This document shows, in pieces, positions 17,092 through 25,314 of a stretch of DNA of 64,000 nt. Every line of letters begins with the position of its first letter. The first letter of the stretch is position 1. The notes under the pieces are model-generated. The model did not search any database. It was not told where the DNA came from and saw only the letters and a program-made list of their open reading frames with translations. The DNA comes from Leucobacter weissii (lineage in GTDB: Bacteria > Actinomycetota > Actinomycetes > Actinomycetales > Microbacteriaceae). Location: positions 310,001 through 374,000 of the forward strand of contig NZ_JAGDYM010000004.1 in the NCBI RefSeq assembly GCF_017565745.1. The letters run 5' to 3'. A program made the position numbers and the translations under genes.

Positions 17092-18150
17092 TCAGCGCGC
17101 GGGGCCCTGCGCGAATTCTACGAGAGGATGCAGCGCCGGCTCTCCCGCGACGAAGCGCCGGAGCTCCTCAGCGACGCCGTTCGCGGCGCGGGCGGCGGTC
17201 TCCCGGCTCGCTCCGGCGATGTGGGGCGTGAGCACGATGTCGCGCCCGTCCGCGGCGAGCGCGAAGATGCGATGCCCGAAATCCACCGGCTCCTCGGGAT
17301 AGACGTCGAATGCGGCGCCGGCGAGCTGCCCGCTCTCGATCGCGTCCGCGGCCGCGTCGTAGTCGACCAGGCCGCCCCGCGCGGCATTGACGAGGTAGGA
17401 CCCCCGCCGCATCAGGGCCAGTCGTTCGGCGTTGACGAGGTGCGCGGTTTCGTCGGAGAGCCTCGCGTGCACCGACACCAGGTCCGACTCGCGGAACACC
17501 TCCTCGGCGGTGGCGGCGCGACGCACCACTCCGTCCAATACGCCGGGGGGAAGATAGGGATCGAAGACGAGGACGTCGGCTCCCATGGCCGCGAACACGC
17601 GGGCGACGTGCGCCCCCACGGCTCCGGCGCCGAGCAGGCCGATGGTGGACGCGGCAACCTCGCCTCCGACCTCGTCGTAGCGGTAGAACTCCCCGCGCCA
17701 CTCGTGGGCGAGCAGGGTGCCGTGCGAGAGCGGGATGCGGCGCAGCAGCGCGAGGGCGAGCCCGATGGTCATCTCGGCCGTCGCGACGCCGTTGCGACCG
17801 GGCACATTGGCCACGGCGACGCCGTGGGCGCGCGCGGCCGCCAGGTTCACGTTCGTGGGGCCGCCGCGGGAGACGGCGATCATCCTCAACTCGGGGCTGG
17901 CCGCGAGGACCCGCTCGGTCAGCGGGGCGAGCTGGGTCGCGATGGCCGTCACGCCGCGCAGCGCCTCGATCAGCTCATCCTCGGTGCCCGAGGCCTCGTC
18001 CACCTCCGCGACTCGGCCGAACGGGGCGTCGGGCCAGTCGAACTCGATCTCTCGGATGTCTGCGGGCCGCTCCTCGAGGGCGTGCTCGATCGCTCGGCGC
18101 AGGTGCGCGGAACGGATGAACAGGTCTCCCGCGGCCAGAATGCGTGTCAT
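17092..18150 (-). CDS. D-2-hydroxyacid dehydrogenase family protein
   Basis: This 352-residue NAD-dependent oxidoreductase is of the D-isomer 2-hydroxyacid dehydrogenase family. The Rossmann motif is IGLLGAGAVGAHVARVFAAM (around residues 170-190), followed by the acidic cofactor-binding VLVFDPYLPP. The catalytic triad is visible as Arg in NAARGGLVD, Glu in DVYPEEPVDF and His in LTPHIAGAS. It lies between the binding-protein gene and a sugar kinase, so it probably oxidises or reduces an intermediate of the imported sugar acid or polyol. It starts at ATG 18,150; the longer open frame overlaps a hairpin and is not credible. Confidence 0.85.
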   Translation of the reverse strand: MTRILAAGDLFIRSAHLRRAIEHALEERPADIREIEFDWPDAPFGRVAEVDEASGTEDELIEALRGVTAIATQLAPLTERVLAASPELRMIAVSRGGPTNVNLAAARAHGVAVANVPGRNGVATAEMTIGLALALLRRIPLSHGTLLAHEWRGEFYRYDEVGGEVAASTIGLLGAGAVGAHVARVFAAMGADVLVFDPYLPPGVLDGVVRRAATAEEVFRESDLVSVHARLSDETAHLVNAERLALMRRGSYLVNAARGGLVDYDAAADAIESGQLAGAAFDVYPEEPVDFGHRIFALAADGRDIVLTPHIAGASRETAARAANGVAEELRRFVAGEPALHPLVEFAQGPAR

Positions 18151-18222
18151 CGGTGTCTGCCTCGTATCTTGATGCTCCGGGCGCGGGGCCGGAGCGGTCC
18201 GGTCCGCGCGAGTGTGCTGGGT

Positions 18223-18260
18223 GCTGCGGTGCGGGCCGCGGGGCGCGCCCGCACCGCAGC
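18223..18260 (-). terminator. Hairpin after binding-protein gene, inside operon
   Basis: A perfect 13-bp stem (GCTGCGGTGCGGG 18,223-18,235 with 18,248-18,260) begins 14 nt past the stop of the binding-protein gene. No T-run follows, and the dehydrogenase gene continues on the same strand, so partial termination or 3'-end protection of the importer mRNA is likely. Confidence 0.65.
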
Positions 18261-18274
18261 GATGCGTCCGGCGC

Positions 18275-19252
18275 TCAGCCGCCGAACACCTCGTCGTAGT
18301 ACTCCTGCGCGTTGCTCTGGTCGATGACCGTGATCGGCATGTACTGATCCTTCTCGACCGTCTCGCCTGCGAGCAGGTCGGCGGTGATGTCGACCAGCGT
18401 GCGCCCGTGGGCCTTGCCGCCGCCCAGGCTGATCGAGGCCTTCTGCGGGTCGCCATTGAGAATGTTCTGGATCTCGATCTCGGTCGCGTCGATGCCGAAG
18501 AGGCCGAAGGCGTCGTAGTCGGTGATGCCGCTCGCCTTGACGCCCTCGTTGCCGCCCTGAGCGCCGCCGCCGCCGATGGTCGCGATGACCTTCAGATCCG
18601 GATTCGCCTGCAGGAAGTTCTCGGCGTTGGTCACGCCCTCCTCAGCGGTCAGCGCCGAGTTGGTCGCCACGAGCTCCGCGTTCGGCGCGAGTTCGGCGAT
18701 CGCGTCCTTGATTCCGTTCGCGCGGTCGATGATCTCGGGGAAGGTGGGCAGATCCATGAGTCCCCACTCGACGACGCTCTCGTGCCCGTAGTTCTCATTG
18801 ATCCACTTCGCGGCCGCCTCGCCGTTGGCGTATCCGGTGTTGTAGGCGTCCACGAGGTACTGGGCGTCGTAGTTGTCGAGCACCTGGGTGTATCCGACCA
18901 CCTTGATGCCGGCATCCTGGGCCCGCTGCGTGACGTCGACCAGCGACGCCGCATCGACGGCGCAGATGATGATCGCGTCGACGCCCTGCTGGATGAAGTT
19001 CTCGATCTGGGTGACCTGCGTGGAGGCGTCGCTCTTGGCGTCGACGTAGTTGACGGCCAGCCCCTCTTCCGAGCCGTAGCTCTGCGCCTCCTGGACGAGC
19101 TCCGCCCAGACCGGGTTGGAGAGATCGGAGAACGTGACGCCGACCGAGTAGTCGTCGTCGGACGCGGACGGGGCGCCGCCGCCGTTGGAGGAGCAGGCGC
19201 TCAGGCCGAGGAGGAGCGCTCCTGCTGCGAGCACTGCAGTGATCTTCTTCAT
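18275..19252 (-). CDS. CUT2-type sugar ABC importer, substrate-binding lipoprotein
   Basis: This 325-residue lipoprotein has the signal peptide MKKITAVLAAGALLLGLSA with Cys20. A short Ser/Gly/Asp linker precedes the core YSVGVTFSDLSNPVWAELVQ, which resembles the opening of ribose- and polyol-binding proteins of Peripla_BP_4. The DAIIICAVDAASL and GLFGIDATEIEIQNIL segments are typical of the ligand cleft and hinge. It is translated from an ATG with GAAAGGAAT upstream, 38 nt after the permease gene. The substrate is unknown; the linked dehydrogenase and kinases suggest a polyol or ketose. Confidence 0.88.
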   Translation of the reverse strand: MKKITAVLAAGALLLGLSACSSNGGGAPSASDDDYSVGVTFSDLSNPVWAELVQEAQSYGSEEGLAVNYVDAKSDASTQVTQIENFIQQGVDAIIICAVDAASLVDVTQRAQDAGIKVVGYTQVLDNYDAQYLVDAYNTGYANGEAAAKWINENYGHESVVEWGLMDLPTFPEIIDRANGIKDAIAELAPNAELVATNSALTAEEGVTNAENFLQANPDLKVIATIGGGGAQGGNEGVKASGITDYDAFGLFGIDATEIEIQNILNGDPQKASISLGGGKAHGRTLVDITADLLAGETVEKDQYMPITVIDQSNAQEYYDEVFGG

Positions 19253-19290
19253 TGAGAGATTCCTTTCGAGGTGAGGTGTTGATGACGTGG

Positions 19291-20310
19291 TCAGGAGAGG
19301 GGGACGGTCGAGGTCTTGGGGTCGACGGGTTTGCCCCCGAGCGAGACGCCGCCGATCTGCCGACCGCGACCCTTCGCGTTCTTCGACATCGCGTCGTAGA
19401 TGACGGCGGTGAGCAGGATCAGGCCCTTGATGACCAGCTGGACGTACTCGCTCACGTTGAGCAGCACCAGGCCGTTGTCGAGCACGCCGACGATGAGCAC
19501 GCCGATGAAGGCGCCGAAGAGCGATCCGCGTCCGCCCATCACGCTGACGCCGCCGAGGACGCAGGCGGTGAGCACGCTGAACTCGAATCCCGCGCCGGTG
19601 GCCGACTGCGCGGAGTTCAGGCGCGACAGCAGCAGAACCGCTCCGACCGCAGTGAAGAGCCCGCACACGGCGTAGACGAACAGCAGGGTCCGGCGGGTGT
19701 TCACGCCCGAGAGCCGTGCGGCCTCGATGTTGTTGCCGATGGCGTAGAAGTAGCGGCCGATGTAGGTCTTGTTCGCGATGAAGTAGCCGATCGCCCAGAT
19801 CACGACCAGCACGATCACCGAGATCGGGATGCCGACGACCGCGCCCTGCCCGAGCACCGAGAAGCCGCTCGGGAATCCCGAGATGGGGAGACCCTTGGAG
19901 AGCAGGTAGCTGACGCCGTTGAGGATCGTCATCATGGACAGGGTGACGATCAGCGGCGCGACCCCGGTGAGCGTGATGATCAGCCCGTTGATGAGTCCGA
20001 TGATCACGCCCAGCACCAGCACCAGCACGATGGCGAGGGGCCAGGGCACCTCGAACTGGGACATCAGGATGCCGCAGACGACGACGTAGAGCGAGATCTG
20101 ATAGCCGACGGAGAGGTCGATGCCCCCGGTGAGGAGCACGAACGCGAAGCCGACGGCGACGATCCCGAGGGTCGTGACCTGGCGCAGGATGTTGAACAGG
20201 TTGTTCGCATCGAGGAAGTTGGGCGAGAGGATGCTGAAGCCTGCGATCAGCAGCACCAGGACCAGGACGATGCCCAGCCCGTGAATGCGGGGCATGAGTT
20301 TCGCGGTCAT
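19291..20310 (-). CDS. CUT2-type sugar ABC importer, single permease
   Basis: This 339-residue BPD_transp_2 permease has TGGIDLSVGYQISLYVVVCG, YAIGNNIEAARLSGV and LGGVSVMGGRGSLFGAFIG as family landmarks. Only one permease gene is present in this operon, so the channel is expected to be a homodimer, unlike the rhamnose and second importer. The C-terminal 25 residues after the last membrane segment are basic and rich in Gly. The start overlaps the ATPase stop (ATGA). Confidence 0.88.
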   Translation of the reverse strand: MTAKLMPRIHGLGIVLVLVLLIAGFSILSPNFLDANNLFNILRQVTTLGIVAVGFAFVLLTGGIDLSVGYQISLYVVVCGILMSQFEVPWPLAIVLVLVLGVIIGLINGLIITLTGVAPLIVTLSMMTILNGVSYLLSKGLPISGFPSGFSVLGQGAVVGIPISVIVLVVIWAIGYFIANKTYIGRYFYAIGNNIEAARLSGVNTRRTLLFVYAVCGLFTAVGAVLLLSRLNSAQSATGAGFEFSVLTACVLGGVSVMGGRGSLFGAFIGVLIVGVLDNGLVLLNVSEYVQLVIKGLILLTAVIYDAMSKNAKGRGRQIGGVSLGGKPVDPKTSTVPLS

Positions 20311-21833
20311 GCGTGGTCTCCTTCCGAAGCCAGGGTGAGCACGGCTTCCTGAGTGATGTCTTCTCGGGCGAGAACGCCGCGCTGGCGGCCTTCCTGCAGC
20401 ACGACGATGCGGTCCGACATCCCGATCAGCTCCTCCATGTCGGAGGAGATCATCAGGATCGTCTTCCCCTCGGCTGCGAGGCGGTTCATGATGGCGTAGA
20501 TCTCGTGGCGGGCACCGATGTCGATGCCGCGGGTCGGCTCGTCGAAGATCAGCACCTCCGGGCCGGTGGCGAGCCACTTCGCGAGCACGACCTTCTGCTG
20601 GTTGCCGCCGGAGAGGTTTCCGACGATCTCCTTGCCGCTGGGCGCTTTGACCCGCAGTTCGCGCATATAGCGCTCGGCGAGACCGGCTTCGGCGGATCCC
20701 GACACGACCGGCCCGCGCGAGAGCTTCTTGAGCGTGGGAAGCGAGATGTTCTGCTCGATGGAGAACTCGAGGACCAGGCCGTGGCGCTTGCGGTCCTCCG
20801 GCACCAGCGCGATGCCGTTGCGGATCGCCGCGATCGGGCTCGCGGAGAGCACCGACGCGCCGTGCAGCTCGACCGTTCCCGACTCCGTCGGCTTCGCCCC
20901 GAAGAGGAGCTCCATGAGTTCGGTTCGGCCCGCGCCGATGAGCCCGGCGAAGCCGAGGATCTCGCCCCGCCGGGCGACGAAGCTGATGTCGGTCACGCCG
21001 TTGCCGCTGAGCGAGTCGACCGTGAGCGAGGGCTCGCCGATCTCGTGGTGCCTGGCGGGGTATCCCTCGCTGAGCTCGCGGCCGACCATCAGCGAGATCA
21101 GCTCGCTCTTCGACGTCTCGGCGGTGTTCCGGGTCGCGACGTAGCTGCCGTCCCGCAGCACGGTGACGCGGTCGGAGAGCCGGAAGATCTCCTCCATGCG
21201 ATGCGAGATGTAGACGATGGTCATGCCCTCTCGCCTGAGGGTTTCGACGATCGCGAACATGGCCTCGACCTCGGTCGAAGTGAGCGGTGCGGAGGGCTCG
21301 TCCATGATCAGGAGCTTCGCCTCCTTCGAGAGCGCCTTCGCGATCTCGACGATCTGCTGATAGCCGGTGGTCAGCGTCTCGACCAGCGCGCCCGGCGAGA
21401 TGGCGACGCCCAGGCGCGTGAACAGTGCGCTGGACTGCTCGGCCATGGCCTTCCGATCGAGCACCGGCCCTCTGCGGATGAAATCGCCCAGGAACACGTT
21501 CTCCGCCGCGCTCAGATTCGGGAAGAGGGTGAACTCCTGGTAGATGACGGCGATCCCCAACTCGCGCGCCAGCTGCGGGGTCAACCGGTCGTAGCGGTCC
21601 CCGTCCACCGTGATGGTGCCGCTGGTGGGAGCGATGGCTCCCGAGAGCGCCTTGATCAGCGTCGACTTGCCCGCGCCGTTCTCGCCGACGATGGCGTGCA
21701 CCTCTCCGGCGCGGAGATCGAGGCTGACGCCGTCGAGGGCGCGCACCCCGGGGTACTCCTTGGTCAGGGAGTCGATCTGCAGCGCGAGACCGGTCTCCCG
21801 CGGCTCGCCGACCGCCGTGCTCCGAGCTGACAT
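20307..21833 (-). CDS. CUT2-type sugar ABC importer, double ATPase subunit
   Basis: This 508-residue ABC ATPase has two domains. The first contains [14 protein letters not shown] and LLIMDEPSAPLTSTE, with a degenerate signature (LTTGYQQ). The second contains FAGLIGAGRTELMELLFG, an intact [16 protein letters not shown] signature and [17 protein letters not shown] 21,833 (MSARST) has GGAG upstream and lies 60-70 nt downstream of a TTGACA promoter; the 24 extra in-frame residues upstream would start inside that promoter and are rejected. It is the first gene of the operon that also encodes the permease, binding protein, dehydrogenase and kinase. Confidence 0.9.
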   Translation of the reverse strand: MSARSTAVGEPRETGLALQIDSLTKEYPGVRALDGVSLDLRAGEVHAIVGENGAGKSTLIKALSGAIAPTSGTITVDGDRYDRLTPQLARELGIAVIYQEFTLFPNLSAAENVFLGDFIRRGPVLDRKAMAEQSSALFTRLGVAISPGALVETLTTGYQQIVEIAKALSKEAKLLIMDEPSAPLTSTEVEAMFAIVETLRREGMTIVYISHRMEEIFRLSDRVTVLRDGSYVATRNTAETSKSELISLMVGRELSEGYPARHHEIGEPSLTVDSLSGNGVTDISFVARRGEILGFAGLIGAGRTELMELLFGAKPTESGTVELHGASVLSASPIAAIRNGIALVPEDRKRHGLVLEFSIEQNISLPTLKKLSRGPVVSGSAEAGLAERYMRELRVKAPSGKEIVGNLSGGNQQKVVLAKWLATGPEVLIFDEPTRGIDIGARHEIYAIMNRLAAEGKTILMISSDMEELIGMSDRIVVLQEGRQRGVLAREDITQEAVLTLASEGDHA

Positions 21834-21875
21834 CGGGGCTCCTCCACTGCGTTGTGACGTGTGTGCAATGCACTC

Positions 21876-21951
21876 ATCATGTTCTCTATTGTTAGGTTTT
21901 GTCAATTTCTGTTAGATATCGAAACGGTAACGAACGGGAAACCTCCCGTTC
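21876..21951 (-). promoter_or_regulatory. Promoter and repeat-type operator of the third importer operon
   Basis: Reading leftward, TTGACA (21,900-21,905) and CATGAT (21,876-21,881) are 18 nt apart. TGTTAG occurs twice in direct orientation at 21,890-21,895 and 21,910-21,915, 20 bp apart and flanking the -35, a layout typical of DeoR-family operators. A separate inverted repeat GAACGGGA/TCCCGTTC spans 21,932-21,951. The region is AT-rich compared with its surroundings. The rest of the gap up to 22,131 shows nothing recognisable. Confidence 0.55.
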
Positions 21952-22131
21952 ATCGAATGGAAACCTCGGCGGGCGCGACCCGTCGCCGCCGCGGACGTCG
22001 AGGGACGCGCCGGGCGGGCGATCGCAGCCGCCGGAGCCGGGCGGCGAGGGGCTGGTCGGCGCCGGGTCAGCGGTCCGGCCACCGGCCCGGGGGCGGCGCC
22101 GTTTGGAGGCGGAAGTCCACGGGCTCTCGCT

Positions 22132-22881
22132 TCAGAGCAGCTCGGGGACGAGGCCGCGATAGGGCTCGAGCTCGCGCGTGTCGGGGGAGAGCTCGGTGGC
22201 GAGCGTATCGATCCGCTCGAACTCCACCGCGGCGGCGGTCGCCGGATTGCCGAGCTTCTCGGCGTGAACCCCGATGATCACCCGGTCGGACGCGCGGGCG
22301 AAGGCCAGCTTGATCTCGGCCTCCTCGAGGGTGTTCTCGTGACAGCCCCGCTCGTCGACCGACGCGGCGGAGGCGAAGAAGGCGGAGAGGTGCACGCCGG
22401 ACAGGAAGCGGGTCGCGACCGGGCCGATCAGGGAGTCGCTGCGACGGTCCGCCGCGCCCCCCGTGAGGACGGCCGTCAGGCCGGGTCGTTCCTGCAGCGC
22501 CTGAAAGGTGAGCATGCCGTTGGTCACGACGCAGAGATCGCCGCCCCCGACGATGCGCTGCGCGAGCCGGTGCATCGTGGTCGAGGAGTCGAAGGCGATC
22601 ATGCCCCGGTCGGGCACCAGCGGGAGCAGCTTCTCGGCGATCGCTATCTTCTCGTCGGCGTAGGAGCGCTCGCGTCCCTGAAAGCTCACCGGGCCCGTGT
22701 ACAGCGCGCCGCCGCGCACCCTGCGGATGCCCCCGCTCTCCTCGAGTCGATCGAGATCGCGGCGCACCGTCATCTCGCTGACCTCCAGCTCGCTCGCCGC
22801 CTCGGCCAGCGAGAGCCGCTGCGTCTCGCGCAACCGGCTCAGGAGCCAGGCGCGTCGTTGTTCTGCGGCGAGAGAAGTCAT
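22132..22881 (-). CDS. DeoR-family transcriptional regulator
   Basis: This 249-residue DeoR/GlpR-type repressor has an N-terminal winged HTH with the recognition helix LEVSEMTVRRDLDRLEESGG (about residues 33-52). A C-terminal sugar-phosphate-isomerase-like sensor domain is marked by IAFDSSTTMHRLAQ and LTGGAADRRSDSLIGP. Its start overlaps the stop of the xylulokinase gene (ATGA), so it is made from the aldolase-kinase operon. Likely targets are that operon and the importer operon 298 nt downstream. DeoR proteins usually respond to a phosphorylated sugar, which fits the linked kinases. Confidence 0.9.
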   Translation of the reverse strand: MTSLAAEQRRAWLLSRLRETQRLSLAEAASELEVSEMTVRRDLDRLEESGGIRRVRGGALYTGPVSFQGRERSYADEKIAIAEKLLPLVPDRGMIAFDSSTTMHRLAQRIVGGGDLCVVTNGMLTFQALQERPGLTAVLTGGAADRRSDSLIGPVATRFLSGVHLSAFFASAASVDERGCHENTLEEAEIKLAFARASDRVIIGVHAEKLGNPATAAAVEFERIDTLATELSPDTRELEPYRGLVPELL

Positions 22882-24380
22882 CGTGGCAATAGCGTAGCGT
22901 CGTCCCGCGACTCGCGCGGGGCCGCGGCGTCGAGATCGGTCACGGCGGCCACCTCGCGATAGCGGGCGTATCGGCGGGCGGCCGCACGGCCCGGGCGCGG
23001 GCTCACGGAGCGGTCCACGGCGGGTCGCCAGGCCTCGCCGATCCGGGCGACCTCGGCACCGAGGCGCACCGCCGCCGCCTGCACCGCCGCTCCGCGGGCG
23101 ACCGGCTCGGCCGTCCTCGCGAGCTCCACGGGGCGCCCGAGCGCCTCGGCCAGCAGCCGAACCGTGGCCTCCGACCGCGCGCCGCCTCCGATCGCGAAGA
23201 CCGCACCGTCGGTGTCGCAGCCCAGTCGCGAGATCGCGGTCGCGCCGCCCACCAGGCCGAACACCACCCCCTCGACCGCCGCGCGCGCGAGCTGTTCGCG
23301 CGTCGCGCTCGGCGTGAGATCGGCGAGGAGACCGGACGCGTGCGGCCGGTCGGGAGTTCGCTCGCCATCGAGGAACGCCGCGAGCACCGGGCCGTCGTCG
23401 TCGGCGTCGAGGGCGAGGCGGGACAGATCGGTGTGGTCGACCCCCAGCAGCCGGGCGAAGGTGTCGGTCACCTTCGCCGCGTTGAGGGTGCAGACGAGCG
23501 GCAGGAACCCGCCGGTCAGATCCGCCGTTCCGCTGACCGCTCCGCTGAGATCCCGCACGGGCTCCGGGGTCGTGGTCACGACGACCCCGGAGGTGCCGAA
23601 GGAGAAGACGAGTTCGCCGGCCTCGATGCCGAGGCCGAGCGCCGAGGCGTGCTGATCGCCGCCTCCCGCTCCGACGACCGTGTCCGTGCCGATGCCGAGC
23701 GCCTCCGCGGCCGCTGCGCGAACCGTGCCGGCCGAGCTGTCCGGCGGAAGCACCTCGGGGAGCATGCTCTCCCAGTCGGCCCGGTCGTCGATGCGGGCCA
23801 GATGCTCCGGACGGTAGGCGTTCCGGCTCGGGTCGAAGTATCCGGTGCCGGAGGCGTCCGAGCGGTCGGTCGCATAGCGGCCCGTGAGACGGTAGCCGAG
23901 GTAGTCGTGGGGGAGCAGGATCGTGCGCAGCCGGGCGAAGTGCTGCGGCTCGTGCGCGCGCAGCCACGCGACCTTCGCGATGGTGAAGGCCGCGGTGGGG
24001 ATGGATCCGGTGGTCTCCACGAAACGGCGGGCGCCGATCTCGTCGACGAGCGCCGAGAGCTCCGGTGCGGCCGTGGTGTCGTTCCAGAGCTTGGCCGGGC
24101 GGATGACCCGTCCCGCGGCGTCGAGCGGCACGAAGCCGTGGCATTGCCCGGCGATGCTGATCGCCTCGACGCGCACCGCGCCCGCCTCGGCGCGCGCGCG
24201 GCGGAACGCGCGCACGAACGCCTGCCACCAGGACTCCGGATCCTGCTCGCTGACGGGCGGCTCCGTGGGCGGATGGGCGGCGCTCGCGCGCGCGAGGAGG
24301 CGCCCGCCGTCGAGCTCGCGGAACTCGACCTTGCACGACTGCGTCGACGAGTCGACGCCGACGACCGCGGAGACGCTCAT
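22878..24380 (-). CDS. xylB: Xylulokinase-like FGGY sugar kinase
   Basis: This 500-residue kinase has the xylulokinase-type N-terminus VVGVDSSTQSCKVEFRELDG and ISIAGQCHGFVPLD, then LWNDTTAAPELSAL, LPHDYLGYRLTGRYATDRSD and GAGGGDQHASALGLG. The C-terminal domain carries AIGGGARSEATVRLLAEALG. These segments match XylB-type kinases better than glycerol or rhamnulose kinases, but other ketoses are possible. It overlaps the aldolase gene upstream and the DeoR gene downstream. The extra C-terminal 30 residues are not conserved in appearance. Confidence 0.85.
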   Translation of the reverse strand: MSVSAVVGVDSSTQSCKVEFRELDGGRLLARASAAHPPTEPPVSEQDPESWWQAFVRAFRRARAEAGAVRVEAISIAGQCHGFVPLDAAGRVIRPAKLWNDTTAAPELSALVDEIGARRFVETTGSIPTAAFTIAKVAWLRAHEPQHFARLRTILLPHDYLGYRLTGRYATDRSDASGTGYFDPSRNAYRPEHLARIDDRADWESMLPEVLPPDSSAGTVRAAAAEALGIGTDTVVGAGGGDQHASALGLGIEAGELVFSFGTSGVVVTTTPEPVRDLSGAVSGTADLTGGFLPLVCTLNAAKVTDTFARLLGVDHTDLSRLALDADDDGPVLAAFLDGERTPDRPHASGLLADLTPSATREQLARAAVEGVVFGLVGGATAISRLGCDTDGAVFAIGGGARSEATVRLLAEALGRPVELARTAEPVARGAAVQAAAVRLGAEVARIGEAWRPAVDRSVSPRPGRAAARRYARYREVAAVTDLDAAAPRESRDDATLLPR

Positions 24381-25201
24381 CGGTTGCCGATCACCGCGTC
24401 GAGCAGGCGGGAGACCTCTCCGGCCACGGCGTCGCGCGCGGGGCCGAGGTAGCGTCGCGGGTCCGTCACGGTCGGATCCATCAGCACCCGTCGCGCGGCC
24501 TCCGTGAATGCGATGCCGAGCGCCGTGCCGACGTTGACCTTGACGATCCCCGCGGCGATGGCGTCGCGGATCCCCGCGTCCGACACCCCCGACGAGCCGT
24601 GCAGCACGAGCGGCACCGGCACGGCCTCGGCCAGGCGCGCGATGAGGTCGACGTCGAGTCTCGCGTCGCGGGTCGTCATGGCGTGCTGCGACCCCACGGC
24701 GACGGCCAGCGCGTCGACCCCCGTCTCCGCGACGAAGGCGCGCGCCTCCTCGGGATCGGTGCGCACACCGGGGGCGTGGGCGCCCAGCTTGCCGCCGATC
24801 TCGCCCAGTTCCGCCTCCACCCGCAGTCCGGCATCCTGCAGCGCCTCGGCCACCGCGCGGGTCCGCGAGAGGTTCTCCTGGAACGGCAGCGCCGCCCCGT
24901 CGAACATCACCGATCCGAAACCGAGCTCGGGAGCGCGGAGCGCCAGCGCCTCGTCGGTGATGTGATCGAGATGCAGGGCCACGGGCACCGCCGCCGCTTC
25001 GGCGGCGGCCCGAGCTGCCGCGGCGATCGGCTCGGCGCGGCCGTGGTAGGCGATCGCATTCTCGCTCAGCTGCAGGATCACGGGTTTCCCGGCGCGTTCG
25101 GCGCCGGCGACCGTGCCCAGCACGTGCTCCACCGTCACGATGTTGACCGCCAGAACGCCCGTTCCGCGGGCCTCGGCGATCAGGTCTCTCGCAGCGATCA
25201 T
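24377..25201 (-). CDS. Class II (zinc) ketose-bisphosphate aldolase
   Basis: This 274-residue aldolase belongs to the FbaA/GatY/KbaY family and cleaves a ketose-1,6-bisphosphate (fructose or tagatose type) to DHAP and an aldehyde. Visible landmarks are PVALHLDHITDEAL with the zinc-binding His-Asp-His cluster (about residues 76-80), VEAELGEIGGKLG with the second-metal glutamate, DALAVAVGSQHAM and LVLHGSSGVSD. It is too short for the long FbaA enzymes and fits the tagatose/short branch. The ATG has a very strong AGGAGGAGG ribosome site. With the linked xylulokinase-like and PfkB-type kinases it completes a ketose to bisphosphate to triose route. Confidence 0.88.
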   Translation of the reverse strand: MIAARDLIAEARGTGVLAVNIVTVEHVLGTVAGAERAGKPVILQLSENAIAYHGRAEPIAAAARAAAEAAAVPVALHLDHITDEALALRAPELGFGSVMFDGAALPFQENLSRTRAVAEALQDAGLRVEAELGEIGGKLGAHAPGVRTDPEEARAFVAETGVDALAVAVGSQHAMTTRDARLDVDLIARLAEAVPVPLVLHGSSGVSDAGIRDAIAAGIVKVNVGTALGIAFTEAARRVLMDPTVTDPRRYLGPARDAVAGEVSRLLDAVIGNR

Positions 25202-25299
25202 GATCCTCCTCCTTCTTCGAGGCCCCCCTGCGCGGGAGCCTCATCTCCGGTTCGAGCGTCCGGCCCGCCCGCCCGTCGCGGGGCTGCGGAGCGCCTCGC

Positions 25300-25314
25300 T
25301 ACGATGGACGGGTG
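25300..25314 (+). promoter_or_regulatory. Leaderless promoter of the PfkB gene
   Basis: TACGAT (25,300-25,305) is followed after exactly 6 nt by the GTG start at 25,312. The expected transcription start coincides with the start codon, and no ribosome site is visible. The same spacing recurs at many genes in this window. Confidence 0.55.

Noticed and set aside
21834-21905. 24-codon extension of the third importer ATPase
   Set aside because: It would start inside the TTGACA promoter; composition is unlike the family.
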